Shown here piece after piece: positions 17,800-26,727 of a stretch of DNA of 64,000 nucleotides (its first letter is position 1; each line of letters opens with the position of its first letter). Origin of the DNA: VYFG01 sp965213885 (GTDB lineage Bacteria > Pseudomonadota > Gammaproteobacteria > Arenicellales > Poriferihabitantaceae). The translations under genes and the position numbers were made by a program. The notes beneath the pieces were generated by a model. It made no database searches and was not told the origin of the DNA. It saw nothing but the letters and a program-made list of their open reading frames with translations. The DNA lies in assembly GCA_965213885.1 (NCBI GenBank), contig OZ243919.1, forward strand, positions 1,426,001 to 1,490,000, read 5' to 3'.

Positions 17800-18822
17800 C
17801 TACTGCAGGGAATTGAGCCCAATACCGGGCTCCAGACTGGACCTGCGATACAACTCCCCCTTTTCCAATCCCGGTTGGGTCTTGAACCGTCGGTGGAACC
17901 AGTAATATTGGGCAGGAGCAAACCGAATGCCCCTTTCGATCAGTTCATTGACGATCGTCGCATTGGCCACATCATCGTCAAGGGGAAATTCATCAGGAGC
18001 CGGGAGGTATTCAACAGTGTATCCCGAGTTGTCACTCCTTCGCCTGGTGGCCAACATCAGCAGTGGTGCCCCTGTCAACTTCGCCAGACGGGAAATACCG
18101 TGGATAGTGGCGGCCGGATGACCAAAAAACGGAGCATAAACGGAACGACTCTCTCCCATGTCCTGATCTGCCGAATACCATAACAGATTACCCTCCTTTA
18201 TTCGCCTCGCTGCGCCCATCATTGAAGTATGCGGGATGATCCCCAAGAGGTATTTTTCACGCCCCTTGATCATGAAGTAATTCAGGACACGATTTTTTTG
18301 TTCACGGTATATGGCATACATCGGAAAATGTTTGGCCACCAGCATGGCGCTGATATCCAAAGTGGAAAAATGCGCCCCAAGCAATATCACGCCACGACCC
18401 TTTGACCTCGCGGCTTCCAGATGCTCCATGCCCACTGTTTCGGTGATTGGATGAATGCTGCTGGGATTGTCCCACCAGCACATGACAGTCTCCACCAGTC
18501 CCGCACCGAAATTCCGGAAGGTATCGCGAACCATGCTTTCCCGTTCCTCCTTCGGCAGATCGGGAAAACAAAGAGCGATGTTTGTCCGCGCGATGGAAAC
18601 CCGAGACCCGGGAATCAGATAAAGAAGATGTCCGAGCCCCAGACCCAATGCGATCTTGGCCCGGAATGGAAGCCGATTGATGACCCAGAGAAACGCGAGC
18701 AGCAGAGCCGTAAGGGATTCGAGAACCCACTGGCCTGGAGAAATTTTCCTGTTGGCGGACAACTTGTTGTAATCTTGACTTGCTTGTCCCGTGCGGGCCA
18801 CGAAAAGGCCGCTGAGGGTCAT
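17800..18822 (-). CDS. lpxL: LpxL/HtrB-family lipid A late acyltransferase
   Basis: The 340-residue inner-membrane enzyme transfers a secondary acyl chain from acyl-ACP to lipid A. It has one N-terminal hydrophobic segment (WVLESLTALLLAFLWVINRL, about 32-51), the catalytic H-x4-D/E motif in LLGAHFSTLDISAM, then AIYREQKNRVLNYFMIKGRE and WYSADQDMGES, and finally PAQYYWFHRRFKTQP, a typical family end. It is longer than E. coli LpxL (306). It lies divergent from msbA, which exports the finished lipid A, with about 107 bases between their starts. LpxM or a generic lysophospholipid acyltransferase are alternatives. Confidence 0.85.
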   Translation of the reverse strand: MTLSGLFVARTGQASQDYNKLSANRKISPGQWVLESLTALLLAFLWVINRLPFRAKIALGLGLGHLLYLIPGSRVSIARTNIALCFPDLPKEERESMVRDTFRNFGAGLVETVMCWWDNPSSIHPITETVGMEHLEAARSKGRGVILLGAHFSTLDISAMLVAKHFPMYAIYREQKNRVLNYFMIKGREKYLLGIIPHTSMMGAARRIKEGNLLWYSADQDMGESRSVYAPFFGHPAATIHGISRLAKLTGAPLLMLATRRRSDNSGYTVEYLPAPDEFPLDDDVANATIVNELIERGIRFAPAQYYWFHRRFKTQPGLEKGELYRRSSLEPGIGLNSLQ

Positions 18823-18929
18823 CGGGTTTCAAGACAAATTATGGCACAAGAAACAGAAAAATGTGCCAAAGGAAGGACCATGTCACCTATTGCCAGCCCC
18901 ATCGGTCGAACTGTCCCTCGTACTGAACC

Positions 18930-20711
18930 ATGACTGAATCCGACAGCCATTCGAGCGGTACGTCTGTCTATTACCGTCTATTGGGTTACATGCGACGCGA
19001 CTCGACGGTGTTGTTGACCGGTTTTGCAGGATTCCTGATTTACGCTGCCTGCGATTCTGCATTCGCCTGGTGGATGAAGGAACTGGTAGACAGCATTCAG
19101 GATGGACTCACAGACCGGCGTTTTGAGCTGTCAGCCCTGATCGTCGGTATTTTCATGATCAGGGGGGTCGGTGGAATCCTGGGCGGATACTGCACGGAAT
19201 ACGTTTCCCGCAGGGTGATCAACCGCCTGCGCAGGGAGATGTTCGATCACATCCTGCGCCTTCCCAGTACTTTCTATGAAAAATACTCCTCCGCCAGCGT
19301 TCTTGCCAAACTGATATACAACATCGAAAACGTCGCGGCCGCTTCCGCCAACGCACTCCGCATCATAGTCCGGGGAGGATTCACGGTCATCGGCCTGCTC
19401 GGTTTCATGTTCTATCTCAACTGGAAGCTGTCCAGTCTGTTCCTCATCATCAGCCCGATCATGGCGCTGATCATCCTGGTCGTAACCCGCCGTTTCCGTT
19501 CCCTGAGCCAGCGAATCCAGCAGATCATGGGGAATGTCAGCGAGCGCGCCGGTGATGTACTGAAAAGTTACGAGGTAGTCAAGATTTTCGACGGCTACGA
19601 GCACGAGGAAACGGTGTTCGAAACGGTCATCAAGAAAGACCGGAGACTACGCCTGAAGCTGGCACTGCTGAATGAAACCAGCTCGATGCTGATCCAGCTG
19701 ATCTTTTCGCTGGCACTGTCGGCCCTGATCCTGATCGCGATGCAGCCCGCCATCCTGAAAACCATGTCCGCCGGTGAGTTCGTCGCATTCGTCACGGCTG
19801 CGGGGTTCATCGCCCGTCCCATCCTGCAACTCACCCAGGTAAACGCAATCATTCAGCAGGGTATCGCCGCCGCGGACAGCATTTTCAATGTTCTCGATTT
19901 GCCGCTGGAGCGTGATCAGGGCACCCTTACACTGAGCGACTGCCGGGGGGAAATCCGGTTTGAGCAGGTTCGTTTCCGTTATGGCAACGCCAACGATCGG
20001 CAGGACAGGCAGTGGATCATCGATGGTGTGAATTTCCTCATACCGGCAGGCTCCAACTGCGCTCTGGTGGGTCGTTCGGGCAGCGGGAAGACCACTCTCG
20101 CACGCCTGGTGGCCAGATTCTACGAGCCTGTGGAAGGCACAGTAGGTATTGACGGAATTACCCTGCCCGATCTCGGTATTGCCAGCCTCAGGGAGAAGAT
20201 TGCCCTCGTCAATCAGAATGTGTCGCTGTTCAATGCATCCATCGCAGAAAACATTGCCTACGGCGCAATGCGTAACGCATCCCGCGACCGGATTGTCGAG
20301 GCGGCGGAACATGCCCAGGTCATGGAATTCGCCACCAATCTGCCAGAGGGCCTCGATACGCAGATCGGGGAGGCCGGCATCACGCTGTCGGGTGGCCAGC
20401 GACAGCGGATTGCCATAGCGCGGGCATTCCTGAAAAATGCACCCATCCTGATCCTGGATGAAGCCACGTCCGCCTTGGACACTCATTCCGAGCGACTGAT
20501 ACAGTTGGCACTCCAAGACCTGATGCACAATCGAACCAGCCTGATCATCGCGCACCGCCTCAGTACCGTGGAGAATGCAGACCAGATTGTCGTGCTTGAC
20601 CAGGGGCGGATCGTCGAGTCAGGAACACACAGGGAATTACTGACACTTGGCGGCCTGTATACCAGCATGTACGAGCAGTCGATCGATCGCGGATCAATAG
20701 CTGACCGGTGA
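18930..20711 (+). CDS. msbA: MsbA-type lipid A/LPS flippase ABC transporter
   Basis: This 593-residue half-transporter fuses six membrane helices (about 20-310) to an ATPase. Family marks are EYVSRRVINRLRREMFDHIL and LPSTFYEKYSSASVLAKLIY in the first cytoplasmic loop, Walker A GRSGSGKTTL (about 385-394), Q-loop NQNVSLFNASIAENIAYG, signature LSGGQRQRIAIARAFL and Walker B ILILDEATSALD, followed by the H-loop IIAHRLSTVENAD. As a homodimer it would flip lipid A-core across the inner membrane. Pairing with the divergent lpxL gene supports this over a drug-export role. LpxK, often downstream of msbA, is not here. Confidence 0.92.
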   Translation: MTESDSHSSGTSVYYRLLGYMRRDSTVLLTGFAGFLIYAACDSAFAWWMKELVDSIQDGLTDRRFELSALIVGIFMIRGVGGILGGYCTEYVSRRVINRLRREMFDHILRLPSTFYEKYSSASVLAKLIYNIENVAAASANALRIIVRGGFTVIGLLGFMFYLNWKLSSLFLIISPIMALIILVVTRRFRSLSQRIQQIMGNVSERAGDVLKSYEVVKIFDGYEHEETVFETVIKKDRRLRLKLALLNETSSMLIQLIFSLALSALILIAMQPAILKTMSAGEFVAFVTAAGFIARPILQLTQVNAIIQQGIAAADSIFNVLDLPLERDQGTLTLSDCRGEIRFEQVRFRYGNANDRQDRQWIIDGVNFLIPAGSNCALVGRSGSGKTTLARLVARFYEPVEGTVGIDGITLPDLGIASLREKIALVNQNVSLFNASIAENIAYGAMRNASRDRIVEAAEHAQVMEFATNLPEGLDTQIGEAGITLSGGQRQRIAIARAFLKNAPILILDEATSALDTHSERLIQLALQDLMHNRTSLIIAHRLSTVENADQIVVLDQGRIVESGTHRELLTLGGLYTSMYEQSIDRGSIADR

Positions 20712-20821
20712 CTATTTCTACAGGAGCCGGATATTACAATCACCCTGGCCCGAATGTCATAGATGGGTCAGGTCGACTTCTTCAGCCTCCCATAACCAGC
20801 AATGCAACCTGCCACTGACCC

Positions 20822-22207
20822 ATGACAGATTCCAATACCACAACTCTGCAATCCGGTGACAATCTTTTCCTGCATCCCTGGGAGGATGTGGATAATCTGG
20901 GCAAGCACCACAGAACGGTGGTGACCGAGGGTGACGGGGTTTATATCACCGATTCGGACGGCAACCGTCTACTGGATGGACCCGCGGGCATGTGGTGCAT
21001 CAACATCGGGCACCGGCGCCAGGAAATGGCGGATGCGGTCTCACACCAGATCATGGCCCTCACCTATGCCAGCCCATGGAGCCTGACCAATGCTCCAGCG
21101 GTGTCATTGGCACAGAAACTCGCACAGTTGTCCCCCGGGGATCTGAATCATGTCTTCTTTACCACCGGAGGCTCCACCGCCGTGGATTCCGCCCTCCGGT
21201 TCATCATGTTCCGGAACAATGTCCTCGGCAACCCCGACAAGAAACACATGATTTCACGCACCAATGCCTATCACGGCAGTACATATCTCGCCGCGTCTGC
21301 GTCAGGCAAGGCCCGGGACAAATCGCACCTGGATTCGAAAACCGACACGTTTCACCATATTCCCGACCCCAACCTGCTCGACAAGCCGGCGGGCATGAGT
21401 GACGCCGCATGGCTGAATCTGAAAATAGCGGAACTCGAAGACAAGATCCTGGAAGTTGGGCCGGACAGGGTGGCGGCATTCATTGCCGAACCCGTGCTGG
21501 CTTCCGGTGGCGTGATTCTGGCGCCGGACGGCTATCATGCAGCCTGCCTGGAGGTGTGCCGAAAATTCGATGTGGTTTACATTTCGGATGAGGTTGTGAC
21601 CGCCTTCGGCCGTTTGGGGCATTTTTTCTCTTCACAGGAAGTTTTCGGTATTCAGCCCGATATCATCACCTGCGCCAAGGGGATCACCTCAGGATACGTG
21701 CCGTTGGGCGCGTTTCTGGTATCAGACAAACTGATCGAAGACATCCAGAAAGCCGAAAGCGGGGCCTGTTTTTCCAACGGATTCACCTACTCCGGTCATC
21801 CGGTAGCCTGTGCAGCGGCGCTGAAGAACCTAGAGATCATGGAGACAGAGGGCATCCTTGAGCATGTCCGGGAGGTCTCCCCGTACTTCCAGCAGCAATT
21901 ACAGACACTCCGGGATATCCCGGTGGTGGCTGATGTGCGGGGTATCGGACTGATGGCCTGCGTGGAATGCAACATCAACCGCAGCCGGGAGCGGGAACTG
22001 TCCCTGGATTATGAGATCGGCAACCGGATTGATGAGCACTGCCAGAGACTCGGACTGCTGGTGCGGCCAATCATCAACATGTGTGTCATGTCACCCCCAC
22101 TGATCATTTCCCGAAAGCAGATTGATGAACTGGTGGACAAGCTTCGCCGGGGAATCGAACTGGCAATGTCCGATCTGGAACGTGACGGACTCTGGAAGGC
22201 CGACTGA
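20822..22207 (+). CDS. Class III PLP-dependent aminotransferase (omega-transaminase type)
   Basis: The 461-residue protein has class III fold landmarks: LDGPAGMWCINIGH (about 41-54), NHVFFTTGGSTAVDSALR near the phosphate site, AYHGSTYLAASASG, AAFIAEPVLASGGVILAPDGY, the cofactor aspartate in VVYISDEVVTAFGRLG, and the Schiff-base lysine in IITCAKGITSGYVPLGAF. Members move an amino group from an amine (putrescine, beta-alanine, taurine) to pyruvate or 2-oxoglutarate. It resembles SpuC-like putrescine:pyruvate transaminases in layout, and a polyamine-type importer lies 3 kb away, but substrate choice in this family is not readable from motifs. Confidence 0.88.
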   Translation: MTDSNTTTLQSGDNLFLHPWEDVDNLGKHHRTVVTEGDGVYITDSDGNRLLDGPAGMWCINIGHRRQEMADAVSHQIMALTYASPWSLTNAPAVSLAQKLAQLSPGDLNHVFFTTGGSTAVDSALRFIMFRNNVLGNPDKKHMISRTNAYHGSTYLAASASGKARDKSHLDSKTDTFHHIPDPNLLDKPAGMSDAAWLNLKIAELEDKILEVGPDRVAAFIAEPVLASGGVILAPDGYHAACLEVCRKFDVVYISDEVVTAFGRLGHFFSSQEVFGIQPDIITCAKGITSGYVPLGAFLVSDKLIEDIQKAESGACFSNGFTYSGHPVACAAALKNLEIMETEGILEHVREVSPYFQQQLQTLRDIPVVADVRGIGLMACVECNINRSRERELSLDYEIGNRIDEHCQRLGLLVRPIINMCVMSPPLIISRKQIDELVDKLRRGIELAMSDLERDGLWKAD

Positions 22208-22393
22208 CCGATTCACAGACATGACGGATGTGGAGTTGAGAGCGCCCTGTCGTCCTGGCGTTTGCAGGCATCCACGACGAACAGACTGAAATCAAGCCAT
22301 CATGAAGGTGATGGCCGGTTAGCAATGCAGCCATGTCACATGGGCCGGCATGCAGTGTTCCGAGTTGCGATGGCGCACCTTACAATATGGGGC

Positions 22394-22852
22394 ATGATTC
22401 TGAAATTGAAGATTATTCCTCCATTGCAGGTGCTGGTCGCCGGCGGCGGCATGTGGATGATTCACCGCCACATGCCACTGTTGCATCGACCTATTCCCTA
22501 TTCGAACGAGGTGTCCGGAGCGATGCTCGCAGTCGCCGCAGTCATCTTCTGTCTCGCAGCGTACCGGTTATGGCACCATCGCACGACAATCAATCCCGTG
22601 CAGCTTCATCGCACATCCGTGTTGGTTACCGGGGGAATCTATCGATGGTCACGCAATCCGATTTATGTTGCGGACCTGCTTGTATTGTGTGCCTGGCTGA
22701 TCTGGCTGGGTACCTGGATTAACGTGGTCTGGATCATCGTTTTCATGGCATACATCACCAAGTTCCAGATCGCTCCGGAAGAACAATCGCTGCAAGCGAA
22801 GTTCGGAGAAGAGTGGCAGCGCTATCGCAACCGGGTGAGGCGCTGGCTATAG
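22394..22852 (+). CDS. Isoprenylcysteine-carboxylmethyltransferase/PEMT-like membrane methyltransferase
   Basis: From the ATG at 22394 it has 152 residues and about four hydrophobic segments (5-20, 39-55, 85-105, 108-125). The C-terminal half has the SAM-binding pattern of this integral-membrane family: LVTGGIYRWSRNPIYVADLL (family G-x-Y-x-x-x-R-N-P-x-Y) and the late EEQSLQAKFGEEWQRYRNRV, with the E-E and Y-x-x-x-V-x-R-W ending. The upstream open frame to 22262 is non-homologous, and a TGGGG lies just before the chosen ATG. Bacterial members methylate small or lipid substrates of mostly unknown identity. It follows the transaminase on the same strand after 186 bases. Confidence 0.8.
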   Translation: MILKLKIIPPLQVLVAGGGMWMIHRHMPLLHRPIPYSNEVSGAMLAVAAVIFCLAAYRLWHHRTTINPVQLHRTSVLVTGGIYRWSRNPIYVADLLVLCAWLIWLGTWINVVWIIVFMAYITKFQIAPEEQSLQAKFGEEWQRYRNRVRRWL

Positions 22853-23097
22853 GTTCCGGCATCCACCAGCGAGAAAGTACGGTCTTTTTTGTGCACAACA
22901 CCCAGACAGCGGGATTCAGGCCATACCGTCATTGGTCTGTCCTTGTTTGCCGATGCTCCACCTGAAAGCGGAATGCATGCGATCCGGTGAAGCACGGAAA
23001 CCGGTGTGCTCTGATACCACGAACAGGGTGAAGACGAATCAACCACCCCGGTTTTCATATAATACTCTTCATCATTTCATCCCCTGAACAGCCTGCC

Positions 23098-24933
23098 ATG
23101 TCAGACCAAGCCCTCTTCGCTACGGATTGTACGCCCAAGGCGAGCAGGAGACAGATGCTCATCGACGCGACGATAGAGTGCATCCACCAGCAGGGTCTGG
23201 AAGGAACCACCATCTCCAGCATCACCCGGGCCGCGAAACTACCCGTCGGATCCGTGCGCTCACATTTCGGCACCAAGGACAAGCTGCTCTTCGAGGTGCT
23301 GACGTCAATCCGGGACGAATTCCGAACGAATTTCACCAAAGTGGTCCATGGGTTGAAGGACCCGGCAGAGATACTGGATCGAATCATCTGTTTTCATTTT
23401 GTTCTCCTGGGCTTGAGCGCAGCAAAAACGGGGGTCTGGTACGCATTTTCCGGCAACGGATACGTCAACGGAGACTTACGCGGGATATACAACACGCTGG
23501 GTGAGGAAATTCATGACATGCTCGAAGAAAATATCTCGGCCCTGTGCCGGCAGGAGCCTGATACCCGTATGAACCCTGCGGTCCTGACAAGGGACCTGGA
23601 AGGACTGATCCGTTCCAGCCTGCGCGAGTGCCTGTACGACCCGGACTCCCATCATTCCGTGGATGCGTTCTTGTCGTGCCGCAATTTCCTGGTTTCACTG
23701 TTTCCCGACCGGTTCTCCAGTGACGGGATTGCGCCGGCGAAGCCCGGGGCAGCCCAGTCGCCCGGGGTGATTGGCCGGGATGAAGAAAGTGATCTCCTCC
23801 CGCGCTGGACCTATCGCAATGCCGAGTTTTTCGAGCTCGAAATGGAACACCTGTTCAAACCCCACTGGATGCTGGCAGGCCATGTCAGTGATGTGGCGGA
23901 ACCCGGTACCTACCTTACCTTTGACGGTTTTGGCGAACGTGCACTTGTGATCCGTGGTGATGACGGACGGCTCCGCGCCTTTCACAATGTCTGCCGCCAT
24001 CGCGGGGCGATGCTGCTCAATGAACCGCGTGGTCACTGCAGCCACGCAATATCCTGCCCTTTTCATGGCTGGACCTATGACATCCGGGGGAACCTGATGA
24101 GTGTGCCCGCCCGTCATACATTCAGAGAACTGGAATTCGAGACCAATGGACTGGTGCCGCTGGAACTGGAGACCTGGATGGGATTCGTCTTTGTCCGCTT
24201 CAGGACTGGTGGCGCTTCCCTGAAGGACACCATGTCCCCGGTGGAACACCTGATCAGTCCCTACCAAGTGACGGAAATGGAGGCCCTGCCCGGCACCGGG
24301 TTTCGTCAGCGAAGGCCCTATAACTGGAAGATCATCCACGATATCGACAACGAGGGCTACCATGTACCCGTGGGTCACCCTGCACTGCAACAACTGTACG
24401 GTTCGACCTACCGGGATGACTGCATTGGCGACATCCCGGTATCAAGCGGACGGATCAGCGAGCGGTTGGCAAGGAACTGGAGCGTTCGGAATTACCAGAA
24501 ACTGCTTCCCGGTTTCGGGCATCTCCCCGAAGAAAACCAGAAACTCTGGCTGTACATCGGCATTTTCCCGAACATGGTCATCGGGCTTTATCCGGACTCC
24601 GTCGAATTCTACATGACGCTGCCCATTTCACCGGAACATACCTGGTTTCAGGGACGCTCATTCGCCCTGCGCGACGATCGTCGGGAAGTGCATGCGGCAC
24701 GTTATCTCAACCGACGGATCAATTACATCACCGACAGGGAAGACGAGCAGTTCGTCAGGGCCATGCAGGATGGGCTTCGTTCCAGCGCCTTTCCGGAACA
24801 GAATCTTTCTGAAAGGGAACAGGGGGTGCGGAATTTCCACAAGGCGCTCCAGAAGATGCTGCCCGTGGCCCGTCTGGCGGAAGAACCGGGTCCCGGCCAG
24901 GTCACGGCATGCAACGCCTGGATGAGCCAATGA
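23098..24933 (+). CDS. Fusion of a TetR/BetI-like regulator and a Rieske non-heme iron oxygenase alpha subunit
   Basis: One uninterrupted 611-residue frame carries two proteins. Residues 15-68 form a TetR HTH (RRQMLIDATIECIHQQGLEG, then ISSITRAAKLPVGSVRSHFG), and a helical ligand-type domain runs to about 200. After a Pro/Gly/Ala linker (about 205-228) a full oxygenase follows. The Rieske centre is C299-x-H301 (CRHRGAML) and C320-x2-H323 (SCPFHGWTYD). The catalytic iron site includes DIDNEGYHVPVGHP with H422 and H427, and the late ITDREDEQFVRAMQDGL segment that normally supplies the carboxylate. No stop, ribosome-binding site or ATG separates the halves; the nearest internal ATG is M249, already inside the oxygenase. 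The HTH resembles choline regulator BetI and the oxygenase resembles betaine/carnitine-type enzymes. Substrate is unknown. Confidence 0.85.
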   Translation: MSDQALFATDCTPKASRRQMLIDATIECIHQQGLEGTTISSITRAAKLPVGSVRSHFGTKDKLLFEVLTSIRDEFRTNFTKVVHGLKDPAEILDRIICFHFVLLGLSAAKTGVWYAFSGNGYVNGDLRGIYNTLGEEIHDMLEENISALCRQEPDTRMNPAVLTRDLEGLIRSSLRECLYDPDSHHSVDAFLSCRNFLVSLFPDRFSSDGIAPAKPGAAQSPGVIGRDEESDLLPRWTYRNAEFFELEMEHLFKPHWMLAGHVSDVAEPGTYLTFDGFGERALVIRGDDGRLRAFHNVCRHRGAMLLNEPRGHCSHAISCPFHGWTYDIRGNLMSVPARHTFRELEFETNGLVPLELETWMGFVFVRFRTGGASLKDTMSPVEHLISPYQVTEMEALPGTGFRQRRPYNWKIIHDIDNEGYHVPVGHPALQQLYGSTYRDDCIGDIPVSSGRISERLARNWSVRNYQKLLPGFGHLPEENQKLWLYIGIFPNMVIGLYPDSVEFYMTLPISPEHTWFQGRSFALRDDRREVHAARYLNRRINYITDREDEQFVRAMQDGLRSSAFPEQNLSEREQGVRNFHKALQKMLPVARLAEEPGPGQVTACNAWMSQ

Positions 24934-24966
24934 CCGGGCTGTCGGGAGTACGACTGTACTACTGGT

Positions 24967-25803
24967 TCAGGATACCGAGGCCTGCTGCATTTCCCGATCG
25001 CGCTGACGCTGCTGCCGCAGCATGATCCAGCCAAAAATGATCACCCCGATGGTGATCGCAAGGATGATGATCGTCGCAAGGGCATTGATGTCGGGCCTGA
25101 GACCGAGCCTGATGCGTGAATAGATCAGGATCGGCAACGTATTTGACCCGGGCCCGGTGGTAAACGAGGCAATCACAAGGTCATCCAGCGAAAGGGTGAA
25201 GGCCAGCAACCAGCCCGCCAGCATTCCAGGAGCAAGGCGTGGCAGGGTGATGTCCAGCAGTACCCTGAACGGCCTGGCTCCAAGGTCCTGGGCGGCCTCT
25301 TCCAGATCCTCCGACATGCCGGTCAGCCGGGATTGTATGATGACCGCCACGTAGGCCATCGAGAAAGTGATATGGGCGATGGTAATGGTGGTGAATCCGC
25401 GTTCCGCAGGCCACCCGATCAGGCCCTGCAGGCCGATGAACAGCAGGAGCAGAGAAAGACCGGTGATCACCTCGGGCATGACAAGGGGTGCGGTGATCAT
25501 CCCGGTAAACAGCGTGCGGCCACGGAAACGGCCGAACCGCACCAGGGCAAGACCCGCCAGGGTCCCAAGCGCCACGGCAAAAGTAGCATTGACAAAGGCG
25601 ATCTTGAAGCTGAGTGCCGTGGCTGCCCAGACATCCTCGCTCTGAAACAGCACTTTGTACCAGCGCAGCGAGAATCCGCCCCAGATGGGAACAATCCTCG
25701 AATGGTTGAAGGAATAGAAGATCAACAGCACCATCGGGATATAGAGGAACGCCAGGCCGAAGCACAGCGAACTGAAAAGGAAACGGGAACGTTTCGCGCT
25801 CAT
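24967..25803 (-). CDS. potI: PotI-type polyamine ABC transporter permease
   Basis: The 278-residue inner-membrane protein has six hydrophobic segments and the permease EAA loop EEAAQDLGARPFRVLLDITL (about 167-187), which contacts the ATPase. SLDDLVIASFTTGPGSNTLP near the C-terminus is characteristic of PotC/PotI. Its start abuts the potH stop (TAG at 25806-25804), so it is the last gene of the potFGHI operon. It forms the channel together with PotH. Its end is only 33 bases from the end of the convergent TetR-Rieske gene. Confidence 0.93.
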   Translation of the reverse strand: MSAKRSRFLFSSLCFGLAFLYIPMVLLIFYSFNHSRIVPIWGGFSLRWYKVLFQSEDVWAATALSFKIAFVNATFAVALGTLAGLALVRFGRFRGRTLFTGMITAPLVMPEVITGLSLLLLFIGLQGLIGWPAERGFTTITIAHITFSMAYVAVIIQSRLTGMSEDLEEAAQDLGARPFRVLLDITLPRLAPGMLAGWLLAFTLSLDDLVIASFTTGPGSNTLPILIYSRIRLGLRPDINALATIIILAITIGVIIFGWIMLRQQRQRDREMQQASVS

Positions 25804-26724
25804 CTAACCCGACGCCTTCGACTGGAAATGCTGGTACAGCATCATCGGCAATACCAGCAGGAGGAGCAGAACGATAGCCACCGCCGAAGCCACTGGCCAG
25901 TCCGTATTGGCGTTGAACTCGTTGTAGAGCACGCGGCCGATCATCAGCACGTTTCCACCTCCCAGGAGATCCGGAATCACATATTCTCCGGTGGCCGGAA
26001 TGAACACCAGCAACGATCCCGCCACGATACCCGGTACGGTCAAGGGCAGCACCACGGTCAGGAACGTGGTCAGCGGTCTTGCTCCAAGATCCGACGCTGC
26101 TTCCAGCAGGCTGATGTCGAGCTTTTCCATGTTGGCGTATAGCGGCAGAATCATGAACGGCAGATAGGTGTAGACGATACCCACGTACACCGCGAACTCG
26201 GTGTACAGCATCCGCACCGGGGCATCAACGATACCGAGCCAGATCAGCAGGTCGTTGATGGTGCCCTGATCCGCAAGCAGGCCCATCCAGGCGTAGACCC
26301 TGAGAAGAAACGAGGTCCAGAACGGCAGAATGATCAGCAACAGCAGGATATTCCGTGTCGTCGGTGTGGAACGCACGATGGCATAGGCGATCGGGTAGCC
26401 GATCAGCAGGCAGAGAATGGTGGAACTGGTGGAAATTTTCAGGGAGTTGAGATAGGTGTTGAGATAGAGGCTGTCATCCCAGAGATATCGGAAATTATCG
26501 AAAATCAGCCGGATGATGGTAGCGCCGGAATTGTCGGTGCTGAACATCGGCGTAAATGGCGGTGAAGCAATCCTGAGCTCCGCCAGGCTGATCTTGAGCA
26601 CCATGAAGAACGGCGCCAGAAAAAAGATCAGCAGCCAGACATACGGCACGAGGACAACCAGTAATTTCCAGCTGGCCTGGAGCCGCTCCACCATGTGGCC
26701 GAACCCGGAACCGGAACGTCGCAT
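25804..26724 (-). CDS. potH: PotH-type polyamine ABC transporter permease
   Basis: The 306-residue permease has six membrane segments. The N-terminus (LLVVLVPYVWLLIFFLAPFF) and the large periplasmic loop before the second helix are typical of PotB/PotH. The EAA loop is LLEAASDLGARPLTTFLTVV (about 209-228), followed by FIPATGEYVIPDLLGGGNVL, a PotB/PotH signature. It begins 3 bases after the potG stop and directly precedes potI, so the genes are cotranscribed. Confidence 0.93.
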   Translation of the reverse strand: MRRSGSGFGHMVERLQASWKLLVVLVPYVWLLIFFLAPFFMVLKISLAELRIASPPFTPMFSTDNSGATIIRLIFDNFRYLWDDSLYLNTYLNSLKISTSSTILCLLIGYPIAYAIVRSTPTTRNILLLLIILPFWTSFLLRVYAWMGLLADQGTINDLLIWLGIVDAPVRMLYTEFAVYVGIVYTYLPFMILPLYANMEKLDISLLEAASDLGARPLTTFLTVVLPLTVPGIVAGSLLVFIPATGEYVIPDLLGGGNVLMIGRVLYNEFNANTDWPVASAVAIVLLLLLVLPMMLYQHFQSKASG

Positions 26725-26727
26725 GGC

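Noticed and set aside
16620..17816. A 398-codon + strand frame opposite the PLP decarboxylase
   Set aside because: No motifs; the decarboxylase on the minus strand has a full set of PLP landmarks.
23770..23775. A GTG inside the TetR-Rieske frame as a separate Rieske start
   Set aside because: No ribosome-binding site precedes it and the upstream frame is open without a stop for 224 codons, so two separate genes are not supported.
24947..24960. Small AGTAC-GACT-GTACT hairpin between the TetR-Rieske gene and potI
   Set aside because: Only a 5-base stem and no T-run; too weak to call.
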